From: Candidatus Rokuibacteriota bacterium | Lineage (GTDB): Bacteria > Methylomirabilota > Methylomirabilia > Rokubacteriales > CSP1-6 | NCBI GenBank assembly: GCA_003220265.1 | Contig: QHRW01000121.1 | Location: forward strand, 2,537 to 54,649 | Length of the DNA stretch: 52,113 bases | Direction: 5' to 3' | Shown here: positions 1 to 7,551 of the stretch, one piece after another | How the letters are laid out: every line of letters begins with the position of its first letter | How positions within the stretch are numbered: position 1 is the first letter of the stretch | Position numbers and translations under genes: made by a program | Notes under the pieces: model-generated | The model's input: only the letters and a program-made list of their open reading frames with translations | The model's database searches: none | Told to the model about the DNA's origin: nothing

Positions 1-15
1 ATGTCGGGGCCCCCA
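1..15 (+). repeat. Edge fragment of the dispersed two-hairpin element
   Basis: The first 15 bases match the loop and right arm of the second hairpin of the complete copy at 39-103 (ATGTCGGGGCCCCCAT in both). The rest lies beyond the window edge. It implies at least two tandem copies in front of the molybdate permease gene. Confidence 0.6.
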
Positions 16-38
16 TCGCGAGATACGAGTTAACGAGG

Positions 39-103
39 CGTGCCGCGGCTTCGCCGGGGCGCGACGAGAGGATGGGGGCTTGGGGGCCATGTCGGGGCCC
101 CCA
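39..103 (+). repeat. Dispersed two-hairpin element, copy A
   Basis: Hairpin 1 pairs 39-44 with 58-63, then, past a mismatch, 46-49 with 53-56 around a TTC loop. Hairpin 2 pairs 81-88 (TGGGGGCC) with 96-103 (GGCCCCCA) around a 7-nt loop. A second possible left arm at 72-79 can pair with 97-104 instead. It ends 11 bases before the permease start codon. The same architecture recurs at 9748-9817 and 28247-28295. Confidence 0.7.
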
Positions 104-114
104 TCTCGATAGTC

Positions 115-780
115 GTGACCGATGAGACGCTGAGCGCGCTGGCGCTGTCCGTGCGAGTGGCGGTCCTCGCCACGCTCGCCAACGCGTTCGTCGGCATCCC
201 GCTCGCGTACGTCCTCGCCCGCCGCCGCTTCCGGGGGCGCGCGCTGCTGGACCTGCTCGTCACGCTGCCGCTCGTGCTGCCGCCGACCGTGACCGGCTAC
301 TACCTCATCGTCCTGCTCGGCCGGCGCGGCTGGCTCGGAGCGCCGGTGTACGCCGCCACCGGCTGGTCGATCGCCTTCACCTGGTACGCGGCCGTGGTGG
401 CCGCCACGGTGATGGCGCTGCCGCTCCTCGTCCGCACGGCCCGCGCGGCGATCGAGTCGGTCGACCGCGACCTGGAGAAGGCCGCGTGGACGCTCGGCCG
501 CTCGGAGTGGCGGACGGCGCTGGAGGTGACGTTGCCGCTGGCGCGCAACGGCATCCTGGCCGGCCTGGTGCTGGCGTTCGCGCGCGCGCTGGGCGAGTTC
601 GGCGCCACGCTGATGCTGGCCGGCAACATCCCGGGCCGCACGACCACGGTGCCGCTGGCGATCTACACCGCCGTCCAGACCGGGGAAGAGACGATGGCGC
701 TCGCCCTGGTCGCGATCCTCACGGTGCTCTCGTGCCTCGTGCTCGTGGTCGCCGGCCGCCTGGGCGCGCGCGCGGCATGA
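115..780 (+). CDS. modB: Molybdate ABC transporter permease
   Basis: Inner-membrane permease subunit of a molybdate (possibly tungstate) importer. The 221-residue product has several hydrophobic spans and the family's signature loop, FARALGEFGATLMLAGNIPG, which contacts the ATPase; PLVLPPTVTGYYL near residue 60 is also typical of ModB. GTG at 115 is the first start after the hairpin element, and its length matches ModB; the frame stays open upstream to 40, but that part is repeat sequence. Its stop overlaps the ATPase start (ATGA at 777). A ModA-like binding protein is not in view and may lie upstream. Molybdate is favoured because moaC follows nearby, but substrate cannot be read from sequence. 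Confidence 0.9.
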   Translation: MTDETLSALALSVRVAVLATLANAFVGIPLAYVLARRRFRGRALLDLLVTLPLVLPPTVTGYYLIVLLGRRGWLGAPVYAATGWSIAFTWYAAVVAATVMALPLLVRTARAAIESVDRDLEKAAWTLGRSEWRTALEVTLPLARNGILAGLVLAFARALGEFGATLMLAGNIPGRTTTVPLAIYTAVQTGEETMALALVAILTVLSCLVLVVAGRLGARAA

Positions 781-1904
781 GCGCGCGGCTCGAGGTCCGG
801 CTCGTCAAGCGGCTGCCGGGCTTCACGCTCGACGCGCAGTGGTCGGCGGACGGCGGCGTGGCCGCGCTCTTCGGTCCGTCCGGCGCGGGGAAGACCCTGA
901 CGCTGTCGTGCATGGCCGGGCTGCTCCGTCCCGACGCCGGACGCATCGTGGTCGACGGCCGCGTGCTCTTCGACGCCGCCGCCGGCGTCGACGTGCCGCC
1001 CCAGGCGCGTCGCGTCGGCTACGTCTTCCAGGGCTACGCGCTGTTCCCGCACCGCACCGTGGCCGAGAACGTCGGCTTCGGCCTGCGCGACCGCCCGCGC
1101 GCCGAGCGCGAGCGGCGCGTGGCCGAGGTCGTGGCGAGACTGGGGCTCGGCGGCTTCGAGCGTCGCTACCCCTCGGAGCTGTCGGGCGGCCAGCGCCAGC
1201 GAGTCGCGCTGGGCCGCGCGCTCGGCATCGATCCAGCGCTGCTGCTGCTGGACGAGCCGCTGTCCGCGCTGGACGCGCCGCTGCGGGCCGCGCTGCGCAA
1301 CGACCTGCGCGCGATCCTGAGCGAGTGGGGCACGGCCGCCGTCGTCGTCACCCACGATTTCTCCGAGGCCTACCGCCTGGGCGACCGCATCGTGGTCTAC
1401 GACCACGGCCGCGTCGTGCAGTCGGCGCCGCGGGCCGAGCTGCTCTGGCAGCCGGCCTCGGAGGCGGTGGCGCGCATCATGGACATTCCGAACGTGCTGC
1501 ACGGCACCGTGGTCAAGGCCACGCCGGATCGCATCCAGCTCCGCTGGCGCGGCCAGCTGCTGGAAGCGGTGAACTCGCCCACGCGCTCGTACCTGCCGCC
1601 GCCGGAGTCGCCGCTCGCGTTCTTCATCCGCCCCGAGTACGTCCGGCTGATCCGCAAGGATCGTGGCCCCGCCGACCCGGGCCACCACATGAACCTCATG
1701 ACCGGCACCGTCGTCGCCGACGAGGACTTCGGCACCACGTGGACGCTGCGTATTCGCCTCGACCATCCGGGCCCGCCGGCCCAGGGCGACTACGACCTGC
1801 AGGTCGAGGTCCCGCATCTCGTCTACGAGATCCTCGAGATCGACCGCGACCGGCACTGGGAGTTCTCGATCCACCGCGGCTCGATCCACGTCCTGCCGGC
1901 GTGA
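777..1904 (+). CDS. modC: Molybdate-type ABC transporter ATP-binding protein
   Basis: ATPase of 375 residues that powers the adjacent permease from the cytoplasmic face. Visible motifs are Walker A GPSGAGKT near residues 32-39, Q-loop FQGYALFPH, signature LSGGQ, Walker B LLLLDEP and the switch histidine in VVTHD. After about residue 235 there is a C-terminal regulatory region of TOBE/MOP type, as in ModC and CysA, containing FFIRPEYVRL. Its ATG overlaps the permease stop by four bases, and its own stop overlaps the next gene by four, so the three are translationally coupled. Assignment to ModC rests on the ModB-like partner. The C-terminal part is less typical of ModC, so a related anion importer is possible. 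Confidence 0.82.
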   Translation: MSARLEVRLVKRLPGFTLDAQWSADGGVAALFGPSGAGKTLTLSCMAGLLRPDAGRIVVDGRVLFDAAAGVDVPPQARRVGYVFQGYALFPHRTVAENVGFGLRDRPRAERERRVAEVVARLGLGGFERRYPSELSGGQRQRVALGRALGIDPALLLLDEPLSALDAPLRAALRNDLRAILSEWGTAAVVVTHDFSEAYRLGDRIVVYDHGRVVQSAPRAELLWQPASEAVARIMDIPNVLHGTVVKATPDRIQLRWRGQLLEAVNSPTRSYLPPPESPLAFFIRPEYVRLIRKDRGPADPGHHMNLMTGTVVADEDFGTTWTLRIRLDHPGPPAQGDYDLQVEVPHLVYEILEIDRDRHWEFSIHRGSIHVLPA

Positions 1905-3019
1905 CGCCGCTCGTCGCGCTGCGCGACGTCCGCCTGCGCTATCCGCCGGACTTCACGCTGGAGGTGGCGGCGCTGGACGTGCGGCCGGCCGAGGTGCTGG
2001 GGGTGATCGGGCCCAACGGCAGCGGCAAGTCCACGCTCTTGCGCGTGCTCGGCCTGCTGGAGCGGCCCGAGACCGGCACCGTGCTGGTGAATGGCCGCGC
2101 CGTGGACGCCCGCGACGGCCTCGCCGAGCGGCGCCGGATGGCGATGGTCCTCCAGGATCCGCTGCTCGCGGACACGACGGCGGCGGCCAACGTGGCCCTC
2201 GGCCTCGGCTTCCGCGGCATCCGCGGCGCGGCGGCGCAGGCGCGCGTGCGGCGCTGGCTCGAGCGCTTCGGCGTGGCGGCGCTGGCCGAGCGGCCGGCCC
2301 GCACGCTCTCCGGCGGCGAGGCCCAGCGCGTGGCGCTGGCGCGCTCGCTGGTGCTGGAGCCGGAGGTGCTCCTGCTGGACGAGCCGTTCGCCAGCCTCGA
2401 TCAGCCCTCGCGCACGGCGCTCATCACCGACCTCGCGGGCGTCCTGCGCCAGGACCGGGTGGCCACCGTGCTGGTCACCCACGACCGCGGCGAGGCGCAG
2501 GCGCTGGCCGATCGCGTCGCGGTGCTGATCGGCGGCCGCGTGCGCCAGCTCGACGACACCGCCGCCGTGTTCCAGGCGCCGGCCTCCGAGGACGTGGCGC
2601 GCTTCGTCGGCGTGGAGACGATCGTCAGCGGCCGCGTGCTGGCGCGCGACGGCGGCGTCACCCGCGTGGAGATCGGCGGCCGCACGCTGGAGGTGGCCGC
2701 GGCCGGCGAGCCGGGCGCGCGCGTGCGCCTGGCCATCCGGCCGGAGGACGTCACGCTGGCGCTGCCGCCCGCCCAGGGCGGCGCCTCCAGCGCCCGCAAC
2801 GTCCTTCCGGGCGTCATTACGCGCGTCACGGTCACCGACGCCGGCGTCCGCGTCGTGGTGGACTGCGGATTTCCGCTGGTGGCCACCGTGACGCGCCGCT
2901 CGCTGGGCGAGCTGGGGCTGGTGGAGGGGATGCTGATCGCCGCCGTGTTCAAGGCCAGCGCGCCGCACGTGCTGCCGGCGGGTGCTTCGCTTGACACCCC
3001 GGCCGAACCGAGGCTATAA
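1901..3019 (+). CDS. Second ABC ATPase with TOBE-like C-terminus (tungstate/molybdate type)
   Basis: A 372-residue ATPase, complete in its motifs: Walker A GPNGSGKST, signature LSGGEAQ, Walker B LLLDEPFASLD, switch region VTHD. A C-terminal domain from about residue 235 contains LAIRPEDVTLAL, typical of TOBE-domain importers. GTG start overlaps the preceding stop (GTGA at 1901). Two tandem ATPases after a single permease is unusual: they may form a heterodimer, or this one may serve a permease elsewhere. The N-terminal half resembles TupC/WtpC-type ATPases more than the first ATPase does. A sigma-70-like promoter lies in its last codons. Confidence 0.75.
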   Translation: MTPLVALRDVRLRYPPDFTLEVAALDVRPAEVLGVIGPNGSGKSTLLRVLGLLERPETGTVLVNGRAVDARDGLAERRRMAMVLQDPLLADTTAAANVALGLGFRGIRGAAAQARVRRWLERFGVAALAERPARTLSGGEAQRVALARSLVLEPEVLLLDEPFASLDQPSRTALITDLAGVLRQDRVATVLVTHDRGEAQALADRVAVLIGGRVRQLDDTAAVFQAPASEDVARFVGVETIVSGRVLARDGGVTRVEIGGRTLEVAAAGEPGARVRLAIRPEDVTLALPPAQGGASSARNVLPGVITRVTVTDAGVRVVVDCGFPLVATVTRRSLGELGLVEGMLIAAVFKASAPHVLPAGASLDTPAEPRL

Positions 3020-3020
3020 G
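2991..3020 (+). promoter_or_regulatory. Sigma-70-type promoter inside the end of the ATPase gene
   Basis: TTGACA (2991-2996), an 18-bp spacer, then TATAAG (3015-3020). A start near 3026 is expected. This is the best consensus promoter in the window and lets the downstream transcript run independently of the transporter operon. Confidence 0.75.
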
Positions 3021-3025
3021 GAGGC

Positions 3026-3116
3026 ACCCGGGAACCAGTGGACACGGACGGGGGATGGCATCGATTCAAGGGTCCGCGAAGCCAGCGTTCAAACCGACGC
3101 TGGCTTTCCTCGTTTT
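3026..3116 (+). ncRNA. Candidate small RNA or attenuated leader
   Basis: The roughly 90-nt stretch between the promoter and a terminator-like hairpin. It can form a 5-bp stem (3045-3049 with 3072-3076) enclosing a G-rich loop, followed by the terminator stem. It matches no riboswitch class I recognise. It could be a free small RNA or the leader of the DUF465 gene at 3152, with read-through controlled at the hairpin. Confidence 0.45.
3079..3116 (+). terminator. Rho-independent terminator-like hairpin
   Basis: AGCCAGCGT (3080-3088) and ACGCTGGCT (3097-3105) pair perfectly around an 8-nt loop, extended by A3079-T3106. A T-rich tail, TTTCCTCGTTTT, follows. In a genome this GC-rich, a stem followed by two T clusters stands out. 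Confidence 0.65.
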
Positions 3117-3151
3117 ATGACGTGCCCGCCATGCGAATGGAGGCCGACGCG

Positions 3152-3379
3152 ATGACCCAGGAGAACCTCATCGACCGACTGATGGCCGAGAACGAGGAGT
3201 TCCGCCGCCTGCGCTCCGAGCACCAGGGATACGAGCAGGAGCTGCAGTCGCTCAACGGGACCCCCGCGCTCTCGGCCGACCAGCACTGGCGGATGAGCGA
3301 GCTGAAGAAGCTGAAGTTGATGGCCAAGGACCGCATGGAGGCCATCATCCGGGGCAGTCGCCCCGGCGTCACCGCCTGA
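3152..3379 (+). CDS. DUF465 (YdcH-like) family small protein
   Basis: A 75-residue, charged, mostly helical protein. Its spacing of basic and acidic residues, with a central turn (GTPALSADQHWRMSELKK) between two helices, matches the DUF465/YdcH family of small coiled-coil proteins of unknown function. ATG 3152 was chosen because GGAGG at 3139-3143 sits 8 nt upstream; an in-frame ATG at 3131 has no such site. It follows the promoter and hairpin at 2991-3116, so its expression probably depends on read-through of that hairpin. It has no evident tie to molybdenum metabolism. Confidence 0.7.
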   Translation: MTQENLIDRLMAENEEFRRLRSEHQGYEQELQSLNGTPALSADQHWRMSELKKLKLMAKDRMEAIIRGSRPGVTA

Positions 3380-3489
3380 ACGCCGCGGCACGGCGGCGCC
3401 GTCGCCCCGCGCGACGGCGCCCGCCACCCGCACCCGCCACCGACGGCTTCCACGGTCTGACGCACCTCACCCGCGAGGGTGCCGCCCGC

Positions 3490-3924
3490 ATGGTCGACGT
3501 GTCTCCCAAGCCCGAGACGGCGCGCGAGGCCGTCGCCCAGGCCGTGCTGCGCATGCGGCCGGCCACGCTGCGGGCGATCCAGCGGGGCAACGCGCCCAAG
3601 GGCGACGTGCTCGGCGTGGCCCGGACCGCCGGCATTCTGGCCGCCAAGCGCACGCCCGAGCTCATCCCGCTCTGCCATCCGCTCCGGCTCACACGCGTAG
3701 AGGTGTCGTTCGAGGCGCGCCCGCGCCGCGGCGAGCTCACGGTGCACGCGCGCGTGCGGACCGTGGACAAGACGGGCGTGGAGATGGAGGCGCTCACGGC
3801 GGCCGGCGTGGCGGCGCTCACCGTGTACGACATGGTGAAGGCGCTGGAGAAGGGCGTGACGATCACCAATCTCCAGTTGCTCGAAAAGTCCGGCGGAAAG
3901 TCCGGGCCGTGGAAGCGGACATGA
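3490..3924 (+). CDS. moaC: Cyclic pyranopterin monophosphate synthase
   Basis: MoaC works with MoaA in the first step of molybdenum cofactor synthesis, converting the GTP-derived intermediate to cyclic pyranopterin monophosphate in the cytoplasm. Family motifs are all present: MVDVS at the N-terminus, KGDVLGVARTAGILAAK, LIPLCHPL, KTGVEMEALTA and KSGGKSG near the end. From ATG 3490 it has 144 residues, shorter than the roughly 160 usual. The frame is open upstream and encodes LTHLTREGAAR just before MVDVS, which matches the missing MoaC N-terminus. The true start may therefore be a CTG at 3457, since no ATG, GTG or TTG lies there. The stop overlaps the next gene (ATGA at 3921). Confidence 0.93.
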   Translation: MVDVSPKPETAREAVAQAVLRMRPATLRAIQRGNAPKGDVLGVARTAGILAAKRTPELIPLCHPLRLTRVEVSFEARPRRGELTVHARVRTVDKTGVEMEALTAAGVAALTVYDMVKALEKGVTITNLQLLEKSGGKSGPWKRT

Positions 3925-5051
3925 AGACGGCGCTGATCTATTCCGAGGAGTGGAACCGCTTCGACTACGGGCGCGAGCATCCGCTGCGCATGGAGCGCCT
4001 CGGGCTCACGTGGCGCCTCATGCAGGCGTACGGGCTGACGACGCTACCGCAGGCGACGGTGCACGCGCCAACGCCGGCCGCCGAGGGGGAGATCGCCGTC
4101 TTCCACGATCCGCATTACCTCGAGGTCCTCAAGGCCGCCAACCAGGGCGCGCCGCCGCCGCGCGCGAGCGCCTTCGGGCTCGGCGCCGGCGACAACCCCG
4201 TCTTCCGCGGGGTCTGGGAAGCCGCGCGGCTGGTGGCGGCGGGCTCGCTGCTGGCCGCCGATCTCGTGGCCACCGGACAGGCCGAGCGAGCGTTCCACTT
4301 CGCGGGCGGCCTGCACCACGCGCTGCCCGATCGCGCCTCCGGCTTCTGCTACGTGAACGACCCGGTGCTGGCCATCCTGCGCCTGCGCGAGCGGGGCTTC
4401 CGCGTGGCCTACGTAGACATCGACGCGCACCACGGCGACGGCGTGCAGCACGCGTTCTACGGCGATCCGCACGTGCTGACGATCTCCACCCACGAGCGCG
4501 GCGAGCGGCTCTTCCCCGGCACCGGCTTCGTCCGTGAGCTCGGCGAGGGGGATGGCGCGGGCTACTCGGTGAATCTCCCGCTGGAGGCGTACACCGACTC
4601 GGCGGTGTACCTGCCGGCCTTCGAGGCGGTCGTGCCGCCGCTGCTCGAGCGGTTCAAGCCGGACGTCATCGTGGCCCAGCTCGGTATCGACGCGCATCGC
4701 ACCGATCCGCTGACGCACCTGGCGCTCGACGTCCAGGGCTTCGTGCGCGCCTTCGCCCGGATCCTGCCGCTGGCGCCCCGGCTCGTCGCGCTCGGCGGCG
4801 GCGGCTACGACGTGCGCAACGTGGCGCGCGGCTGGACGGCGGCGTGGGCCGCGCTCAACGGCGTGGAGCTGGCGGAGGACATGCCGGAGACGTTCGCCCC
4901 CGACCTGAAACGGTTCGGCTTCACGTCACGCAAGCTCTGGGACACGCCGACGGCGCCGGTGCCCGACGAGATCCAGCGCGCCGTGAGCGACTACGTCGAC
5001 CGCCAGGTCGATGCCGTGCAGACCACGATCTTCCCGTTCCACAAGCTCTAG
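3921..5051 (+). CDS. acuC: AcuC-type histone deacetylase family protein
   Basis: A zinc-dependent deacetylase of 376 residues, the usual AcuC length. Bacterial AcuC proteins remove acetyl groups from lysines, for example on acetyl-CoA synthetase. Seen in sequence: LHHALPDRASGFCYVND near residues 131-147, the metal site DIDAHHGDGVQ near 168, GIDAHRTDPLTHL near 255 and GGGGYDVRNVARGW near 292. ATG 3921 overlaps the moaC stop, so it is translationally coupled; ATG is preferred to an upstream GTG at 3909 that lies within moaC. The stop overlaps the convergent CYTH gene by four bases. Coupling with moaC suggests nothing obvious about substrate. Confidence 0.87.
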   Translation: MKTALIYSEEWNRFDYGREHPLRMERLGLTWRLMQAYGLTTLPQATVHAPTPAAEGEIAVFHDPHYLEVLKAANQGAPPPRASAFGLGAGDNPVFRGVWEAARLVAAGSLLAADLVATGQAERAFHFAGGLHHALPDRASGFCYVNDPVLAILRLRERGFRVAYVDIDAHHGDGVQHAFYGDPHVLTISTHERGERLFPGTGFVRELGEGDGAGYSVNLPLEAYTDSAVYLPAFEAVVPPLLERFKPDVIVAQLGIDAHRTDPLTHLALDVQGFVRAFARILPLAPRLVALGGGGYDVRNVARGWTAAWAALNGVELAEDMPETFAPDLKRFGFTSRKLWDTPTAPVPDEIQRAVSDYVDRQVDAVQTTIFPFHKL

Positions 5052-5572
5052 GTCGCGGACTTCTCCAGCAGATCGATGTAGGCGGGCGCCAGCAGCGCGG
5101 CGGCGGGCACGTCCAGGTCGGCCAGGAGGGCGTGCGCCTCGCGCTCGCCGGCGGCGGCCGGCTCGCCGTCGGCCAGCACGACCTCGATCTCCATGAAGTG
5201 ACCGAGACCCCGCACGTCGTCGAGATGAATCCGGGCGCGGCCGATCATGAACAGCTCGCGTCGCTTGGCGACGATCCCGCGCACGCCGAGCGCGCGGCTC
5301 AGCACGCCCTCCAGCGCGGACGCGTCGGGGCAGGCGGCTTTCAAGTAGGTCGAGGTCTTGGGACCCGGCGTGTCGTCGCGCTCGTAGAAGATCAGCTCGC
5401 CGGTGCCGTCGTCGAAGCGCCGCAGCTTGAGGCGGCCGTGGGCCACGGCGAAGAAGGTGTCGGTCTGGCCGATCAGCCTCGGCGGCGCCGCGGCCCTCGC
5501 CGCCACGCGCGCGCGCAGCGCGGCGGGATCGGCCACGCGCGCCTTGATCTCGACGTTGCGCGCCGGCGTCAT
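5048..5572 (-). CDS. CYTH domain protein (class IV adenylate cyclase-like)
   Basis: A 174-residue CYTH-fold protein, the tunnel-shaped family that includes class IV adenylate cyclases and triphosphatases. The opening RNVEIKARV matches the E-x-K signature, with Asn in place of the first Glu of ExExK as in many CyaB-like members. Further conserved strands are GRLKLRRF and GELIFYERDD. Late in the protein LGHFMEIEVVL is the usual acidic metal-binding strand. The start overlaps the stop of the upstream acetyltransferase (ATGA), so the two form an operon. Whether it makes cAMP or hydrolyses triphosphate cannot be decided here. Confidence 0.75.
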   Translation of the reverse strand: MTPARNVEIKARVADPAALRARVAARAAAPPRLIGQTDTFFAVAHGRLKLRRFDDGTGELIFYERDDTPGPKTSTYLKAACPDASALEGVLSRALGVRGIVAKRRELFMIGRARIHLDDVRGLGHFMEIEVVLADGEPAAAGEREAHALLADLDVPAAALLAPAYIDLLEKSAT

Positions 5573-5991
5573 GCCTGGGGCCGGTTCAGCCAGCGATACA
5601 TGGCGGGGCCGGTCGCCCGCTGGGCCTTGTAGCCGAAGCGCGCGTAGAACTCCGCCGTGCCCTCCACCGCGAACAGGCCCACCCACGTGTTGACGAAGGG
5701 GACGTGCTCCACGCGCTCGGTCAGCGCCCGCACGATCCGAGAGCCGACGCCGTGCCGCTGGTGGAGGGGATCGACGACGATGTCGGTGAGGTAGTAGTGC
5801 AGGCCGCCGTCGCCGATGACGCGGCCCATGCCGACCAGCGCGCCGCCGGCCTCCGCGCAGAAGGAAAAGATCGAGCCGGCGAGCGCGAGCGCGATGGCCT
5901 CGGGGTCGCGCGGCTTCCAGCCGACCGCGGCGATCAGCCGGCGGTACTCGTCCACGGTCGGACGGCGCTCGACGAGCTCGACGGAAGCCAT
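5569..5991 (-). CDS. GNAT family N-acetyltransferase
   Basis: A 140-residue GNAT protein. The acetyl-CoA binding motif is visible as VVDPLHQRHGVGSRIVRAL near residues 81-99 (Q/R-x-x-G-x-G/A pattern), and the C-terminal FYARFGYKAQ strand is typical. The substrate is unknown. It is the first gene of a two-gene reverse operon with the CYTH protein and is divergent from tmk; the 74-bp gap between them must hold both promoters, but I see no strong consensus box for this direction. Confidence 0.82.
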   Translation of the reverse strand: MASVELVERRPTVDEYRRLIAAVGWKPRDPEAIALALAGSIFSFCAEAGGALVGMGRVIGDGGLHYYLTDIVVDPLHQRHGVGSRIVRALTERVEHVPFVNTWVGLFAVEGTAEFYARFGYKAQRATGPAMYRWLNRPQA

Positions 5992-6065
5992 GCCGCGGAT
6001 GCCGCCGGGCAGCGTAGCACGCCGGCCCCCATGCTAGAGTGACGTGGTTGGCGGGAGGCATCGCC

Positions 6066-6677
6066 TTGCGTGGAGTGCTGATCACGTTCGAGGGCGTCGA
6101 GGGCTCGGGGAAGTCGACCCAGATGCTCGGCCTGGCGCGCTGGCTCCGCGATCAGGGCTATCCCGTCGAGCAGACCCGCGAGCCCGACGGTACGCCGTTC
6201 GGCGCCGCCGTACGGCGCCTCTTCGAGCGCGACGTGACGCCGCTCACCCAGGCGCTGCTCTTCCTCGCCGCCCGTCACCAGCACGTTGTCGAGCGCATCC
6301 GCCCGTGGCTGCGCGCCCGACGCGTCGTGCTCAGCGACCGGTACACCGACGCCACCGTGGCCTACCAGGGCTACGCCGGCGGTGTCGATCCCGAGATCAT
6401 CCGTGAGCTCAACGTGCGCGCCACCGGCGGCGTGCTGCCCGATCTCACGCTGCTCTTCGACTGCGATCCGTCGGTGGGCTTCCGCCGCCGCGGCGGCCGC
6501 CGGCGCGACCACTTCGAGCGCCAGGCCCTGGGTTTCCATCGCAAGGTACGGCGCGGCTATCGCGAGATCCAGCGCGCGGAGCCCAAGCGCGTGCGACTGA
6601 TCGACGCCGCCCGGCCCGCCGACGAGGTGGCGGCCGAGGTGCAAGCCATCGTGGGGGAGTTCCTGCGTGGCGCTTGA
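6066..6677 (+). CDS. tmk: Thymidylate kinase
   Basis: Phosphorylates dTMP to dTDP in the cytoplasm for DNA synthesis. Motifs: P-loop FEGVEGSGKST near residues 7-17, the REP-type loop TREPDGTPFG, the DRY-type motif LSDRYTDATVAYQG, and a basic lid RRRGGRRRDHFE. Length, 203 residues, is normal. TTG 6066 was chosen over GTG 6039 because GGGAGG at 6053-6058 sits 7 nt upstream and the protein then begins at the first family strand. A TAGAGT box at 6035-6040 may be its -10. It opens the tmk-holB-ricT run and overlaps holB by 11 bases. Confidence 0.92.
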   Translation: MRGVLITFEGVEGSGKSTQMLGLARWLRDQGYPVEQTREPDGTPFGAAVRRLFERDVTPLTQALLFLAARHQHVVERIRPWLRARRVVLSDRYTDATVAYQGYAGGVDPEIIRELNVRATGGVLPDLTLLFDCDPSVGFRRRGGRRRDHFERQALGFHRKVRRGYREIQRAEPKRVRLIDAARPADEVAAEVQAIVGEFLRGA

Positions 6678-7551
6678 GACGATCCGCGATCAGCCGCGCG
6701 CGGTCGGCCTCCTGCGGCGCGCGCTCGACACCGGGCGCGTCGCCCACGCCTACGCGTTCGTGGGGCCGGCCGGCTCGGGCCGCATGACCACCGCGCGCGC
6801 GTTCGCCCAGGTGTTGTTGTGCGAGACGGGAGTGGGCTGTAACCGCTGTCGCGCGTGTGCCCTGGTCACGAGTGCTCAGCATCCCGATCTGTACGTCATC
6901 GTGCCGACGCCGCCCGAGCGGAATCCGAAGGGCGCGCCGCTGATTCGCATCGATGCCATCCGCGAGTTCGAGCGCCAGGCCTCGCTGCGCCCCGCCCTCG
7001 GTGGTCGCCGCGTGCTCCTGCTCGACGACGCCGACCGCATGACCGACGACACGCCGCAGGCGTTCCTGAAATTCCTCGAGGAGCCGCCGCCGGGGACGGT
7101 GCTGATCCTCGTGCTGCCGGGCGTGCGGGACGTGCCGGCGACCGTCATCTCGCGCTGCCAGATCGTACGCTTCCAGGCGCGTGATGCGGGCCGCGCGGCC
7201 TCCGTCGTCGCCGAGGCGCTGGCGCTGCTCGAGGCCGCGCGCAGCGAGGGCGCCGCCGGGCTCTTCCGCCGCACCGACCGGATGGATCGCGATCGGGCCG
7301 AGGCGCTGGTGGACGGCTGCTGGCTGCTCTGCCGTGACGTGCTGCTGGCGCGGGCCGGCGCGCCGGCCGCGCTGCTGCACCACGCCGAGCGCGCCGGTGA
7401 CCTCGCCGCCGAGGGCGCACGCTGGACCGACTCGGGACTGCTGGCCGTCATCGAGGCCTGCCGCCTCGCGCGCGAGGCGCTCATCAACAACGTGACACCG
7501 CGGCTGACCGTGGAGACGGTGATCGGCCGTCTCCTGACGCACGCCGCTTGA
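6667..7551 (+). CDS. holB: DNA polymerase III delta-prime subunit
   Basis: Clamp-loader subunit of 294 residues. The AAA+ fold is visible with a zinc module, C-x5-C-x2-C-x2-C (CETGVGCNRCRAC), near residues 56-68, then the Walker B-like VLLLDDADRMTDD and the SRC motif VISRCQIVRF. The P-loop reads GPAGSGRMTTA, with Arg where Walker A has Lys, so ATP binding is probably lost, as is usual for delta-prime. The GTG start lies within tmk and the stop overlaps ricT, a gene order conserved in many bacteria. The C-terminal third is poorly conserved, as expected. Confidence 0.87.
   Translation: MALETIRDQPRAVGLLRRALDTGRVAHAYAFVGPAGSGRMTTARAFAQVLLCETGVGCNRCRACALVTSAQHPDLYVIVPTPPERNPKGAPLIRIDAIREFERQASLRPALGGRRVLLLDDADRMTDDTPQAFLKFLEEPPPGTVLILVLPGVRDVPATVISRCQIVRFQARDAGRAASVVAEALALLEAARSEGAAGLFRRTDRMDRDRAEALVDGCWLLCRDVLLARAGAPAALLHHAERAGDLAAEGARWTDSGLLAVIEACRLAREALINNVTPRLTVETVIGRLLTHAA

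Noticed and set aside
3026..3116. Fluoride, guanidine, ZTP or Moco riboswitch
   Set aside because: The conserved core sequences of those classes are not found; the region was kept only as an unclassified leader or small RNA.
5992..6065. Strong divergent promoter between GNAT and tmk
   Set aside because: Only TAGAGT for tmk and a weak TACGCT for the other direction are visible, with no -35.
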